From assembly GCA_031284345.1 (NCBI GenBank), contig JAITAC010000022.1, forward strand, positions 1 through 14,537: a stretch of DNA of 14,537 bases, written 5' to 3'. The DNA is from Holosporaceae bacterium (GTDB lineage Bacteria; Pseudomonadota; Alphaproteobacteria; UBA3830). Shown here in pieces: positions 14,480 to 14,537 of this stretch; position 1 is the stretch's first letter, and each line of letters starts with the position of its first letter. The position numbers and the translations under genes are program-made. A model generated the notes under the pieces. The model worked only from the letters and a program-made list of their open reading frames with translations. It was not told where the DNA came from and searched no databases.

Positions 14480-14514
14480 CCGTTAACGGAAATTTTACAT
14501 TTTCCTGCTATTAT
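14480..14514 (+). promoter_or_regulatory. Possible edge promoter with an upstream palindrome
   Basis: A perfect 10-bp palindrome CCGTTAACGG (14480-14489) precedes an extended -10 TGCTATTAT (14506-14514) on the plus strand. There is no good -35 at 16-18 bp. If real, transcription would start near 14521 and run out of the window to the right, divergent from the fabD operon. Confidence 0.3.
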
Positions 14515-14537
14515 GGTAATTGGTGGAAGAGGTGTCG

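Overview
The window is a stretch of bacterial chromosome, most likely from an AT-biased alphaproteobacterium and possibly a host-associated lineage of the Holosporales or Rickettsiales type. The evidence is a peptidoglycan/division block in alphaproteobacterial order (murE-murF-mraY-murD-ftsW), a MurE with the DNPR motif of meso-diaminopimelate enzymes, a GST-fold protein that looks like FzlA (an alphaproteobacterial FtsZ partner), and a dnaB-alr pair. The lineage is inferred from gene content and composition; no 16S or other marker is present. All genes with recognisable products are on the minus strand, so transcription runs from right to left.

Layout in transcription order. (1) 14537-13630 has no convincing gene. 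It holds a nested repeat: a ~129-bp core present twice (351 bp apart), each copy followed by a tandem array of a 20-bp unit (11 units, then 5). A possible plus-strand promoter lies at the very right edge. (2) 13694-5504 is one tightly packed unit, fabD-murE-murF-mraY-murD-ftsW-fzlA, with gaps of 36 bp or less and ATGA overlaps at murE/murF and mraY/murD. It couples fatty-acid initiation to cytoplasmic assembly of UDP-MurNAc-pentapeptide, lipid I formation, septal glycan polymerisation and FtsZ-linked constriction. murG, murC and ftsI are not beside these genes. (3) 5503-5314 is a 190-bp intergenic region with a plausible sigma70 promoter and a striking array of four alternating half-sites before dnaB. 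(4) 5313-1106 is dnaB-alr-mlaE-mlaF, again overlapping or nearly so: replicative helicase, alanine racemase (D-Ala for the pentapeptide) and the membrane/ATPase pair of the Mla lipid transporter, without mlaD next to it. (5) 886 to the left edge is the 5' part of an open reading frame for an exported, Ser/Asn/Gln-rich protein built from four kinds of internal repeat. It has no stop inside the window, so the gene continues beyond base 1.

The core genes are orthodox and look intact. The less explained material is at the two ends: the repeat-rich exported protein at the left and the nested 20-bp repeat array at the right. A third candidate is the AGACA/TGTCT half-site array in the dnaB leader.
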